6,355 nucleotides of DNA from an uncultured Prevotellaceae bacterium. Its GTDB lineage: Bacteria; Bacteroidota; Bacteroidia; Bacteroidales; Muribaculaceae. The notes beneath the pieces are model-generated. The model searched no databases, was not told the origin of the DNA, and saw only the letters and a list, made by a program, of their open reading frames with translations. The stretch spans positions 1-6,355 of the forward strand of contig CAMGFF010000135.1 in the NCBI GenBank assembly GCA_946055125.1, read 5' to 3'. Position numbers and translations under genes: made by a program. This document shows, piece after piece, positions 5,411-6,355 of this stretch. Each line of letters opens with the position of its first letter. Position 1 is the first letter of the stretch.

Positions 5411-6355
5411 TCACTCCATGAGCTTGCGGTAGCGAATGCGGTGCGGTTCCACATCGCCCATGCGGGCACGCTTGTTTTCCTCATACTCGGAGTAGGTGCC
5501 CTCGAAGTAGAACACCTGGCTGTCGCCCTCGAAGGCGAGGATGTGGGTGCAGATGCGGTCGAGGAACCAGCGGTCGTGCGAAACCACCACGGCGCAACCG
5601 GCGAAGTTCTCCAGTCCCTCTTCGAGAGCGCGGAGGGTGTTCACGTCGATGTCGTTGGTAGGCTCATCGAGCAGCAGCACGTTGCCCTCCTCCTTGAGAG
5701 CCATAGCGAGGTGGAGGCGGTTGCGCTCACCACCCGAGAGCATGGCGATTTTCTTCTCCTGGTCGGCGCCGGTGAAATTGAACTTGGAGAGGTAGGCGCG
5801 TGCGTTCATGTCGCGGCCGCCCATGCGGAACGACTCCACACCCTGCGAGATAACCTGATAGACGGTGCTCTCGGGGTGGAGGTCCTTGTGAGTCTGGTCG
5901 ACGTAGGCAATCTTCACGGTCTCGCCGATGGCAAAAGTGCCCTTGTCGGCCTTTTCCAGACCCATGATGAGGCGGAAGAGCGTGGTCTTACCGGCGCCAT
6001 TGGGGCCGATAACGCCCACAATGCCATTGGGCGGGAGCATGAAGTTGAGGTCGGCAAAGAGGAGCTTCTCGCCATAGGCCTTCTGCACATGCTCGGCCTC
6101 GATGACCTTGTTGCCAAGTCGAGGACCATTGGGGATAAAGATCTCGAGCTTCTCCTCGCGCTCCTTCTGGTCCTCATTGAGTAGGCGGTCGTAGCTTGAG
6201 AGGCGGGCCTTTCCCTTGGCGTGGCGAGCCTTGGGAGCCATTCGCACCCACTCGAGCTCACGCTCCAGAGTCTTTCGGCGCTTGCTGGCCTGCTTCTCCT
6301 CCTGCGCCATGCGCTTGGTCTTCTGGTCGAGCCACGAGGAGTAGTTGCCCTTCCA
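5411..6355 (-). CDS. ettA: ABC-F protein EttA (energy-dependent translational throttle), C-terminal part
   Basis: Ribosome-binding ABC-F ATPase without membrane domains, acting at the ribosomal E site to gate early elongation according to ATP/ADP level (known for E. coli EttA). The frame is open to the right edge; 314 of about 555-560 residues are visible. The visible part starts in the linker after the first ATPase domain (WKGNYSSWLDQK), then the EttA-type inter-domain helices (ELEWVRM, about 34-39). The second ATPase domain has the Walker A GPNGAGKTT at about 117-125, signature LSGGERNR near 186, Walker B with catalytic Glu in VLLLDEPTNDID near 206-217, and the switch His in VVVSHDRWFLD near 240. 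The C-terminus, EPHRIRYRKLME, is typical of EttA, and there is no long C-terminal extension as in Uup. The Met at 6310 is internal. The promoter is out of view. The family call is firm, and the EttA subfamily is very likely. Confidence 0.94.
   Translation of the reverse strand, partial: WKGNYSSWLDQKTKRMAQEEKQASKRRKTLERELEWVRMAPKARHAKGKARLSSYDRLLNEDQKEREEKLEIFIPNGPRLGNKVIEAEHVQKAYGEKLLFADLNFMLPPNGIVGVIGPNGAGKTTLFRLIMGLEKADKGTFAIGETVKIAYVDQTHKDLHPESTVYQVISQGVESFRMGGRDMNARAYLSKFNFTGADQEKKIAMLSGGERNRLHLAMALKEEGNVLLLDEPTNDIDVNTLRALEEGLENFAGCAVVVSHDRWFLDRICTHILAFEGDSQVFYFEGTYSEYEENKRARMGDVEPHRIRYRKLME

Noticed and set aside
5372..6184. 270-codon open frame on the + strand opposite ettA
   Set aside because: It is the antisense shadow of a clearly conserved ABC-F gene, has low-complexity composition rich in Val, Glu, Ala, Leu and His, and no recognisable domain.

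Overview
The window looks like chromosomal DNA of a Bacteroidales member (phylum Bacteroidota). The evidence is two well-matched promoters of the Bacteroidota type (TTTG, 20 bp, TAnnTTTG), almost no Shine-Dalgarno-like sequences, and typical protein families: a MacB-type permease coupled to a LytS/LytTR two-component pair, and a fragment of the Rpn/PD-(D/E)XK 'transposase' family. The GC-rich coding sequence would fit Muribaculaceae better than Bacteroides, but this is an inference.

Left part (1-2881, + strand): the 3' end of a MacB-like ABC transporter permease, then a four-TM LytS/YehU-type histidine kinase, then a LytTR response regulator. The genes overlap by 8 and 4 bases, so they form one operon. 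The pair probably senses an envelope signal linked to the exporter and controls transcription. Middle (2910-4219, + strand): a tRNA-Leu(UAG) gene with its own promoter and a perfect 14-bp terminator hairpin, followed by a TIGR01212/YhcC-type radical SAM protein with its own promoter. That promoter moves the likely start to the ATG at 3224.

Right part: a 211-bp convergent gap (4220-4430) holds a decayed 5' fragment of an Rpn-family nuclease gene on the - strand. Next, on the - strand, is an orphan OmpR/PhoB-type response regulator whose phospho-acceptor aspartate is a glutamate (E55). The gap 5163-5410 contains a compact promoter-leader-hairpin unit on the + strand that looks like a small RNA gene and resembles the Bacteroidales-1 RNA class. 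It also contains a second hairpin beyond the 3' end of the last gene, an ABC-F protein (EttA type, - strand) that runs off the right edge.

Most of the content is ordinary housekeeping and regulatory sequence. I do not see a new multi-gene system. The two items most worth following up are the D-to-E response regulator and the small RNA-like unit beside it.
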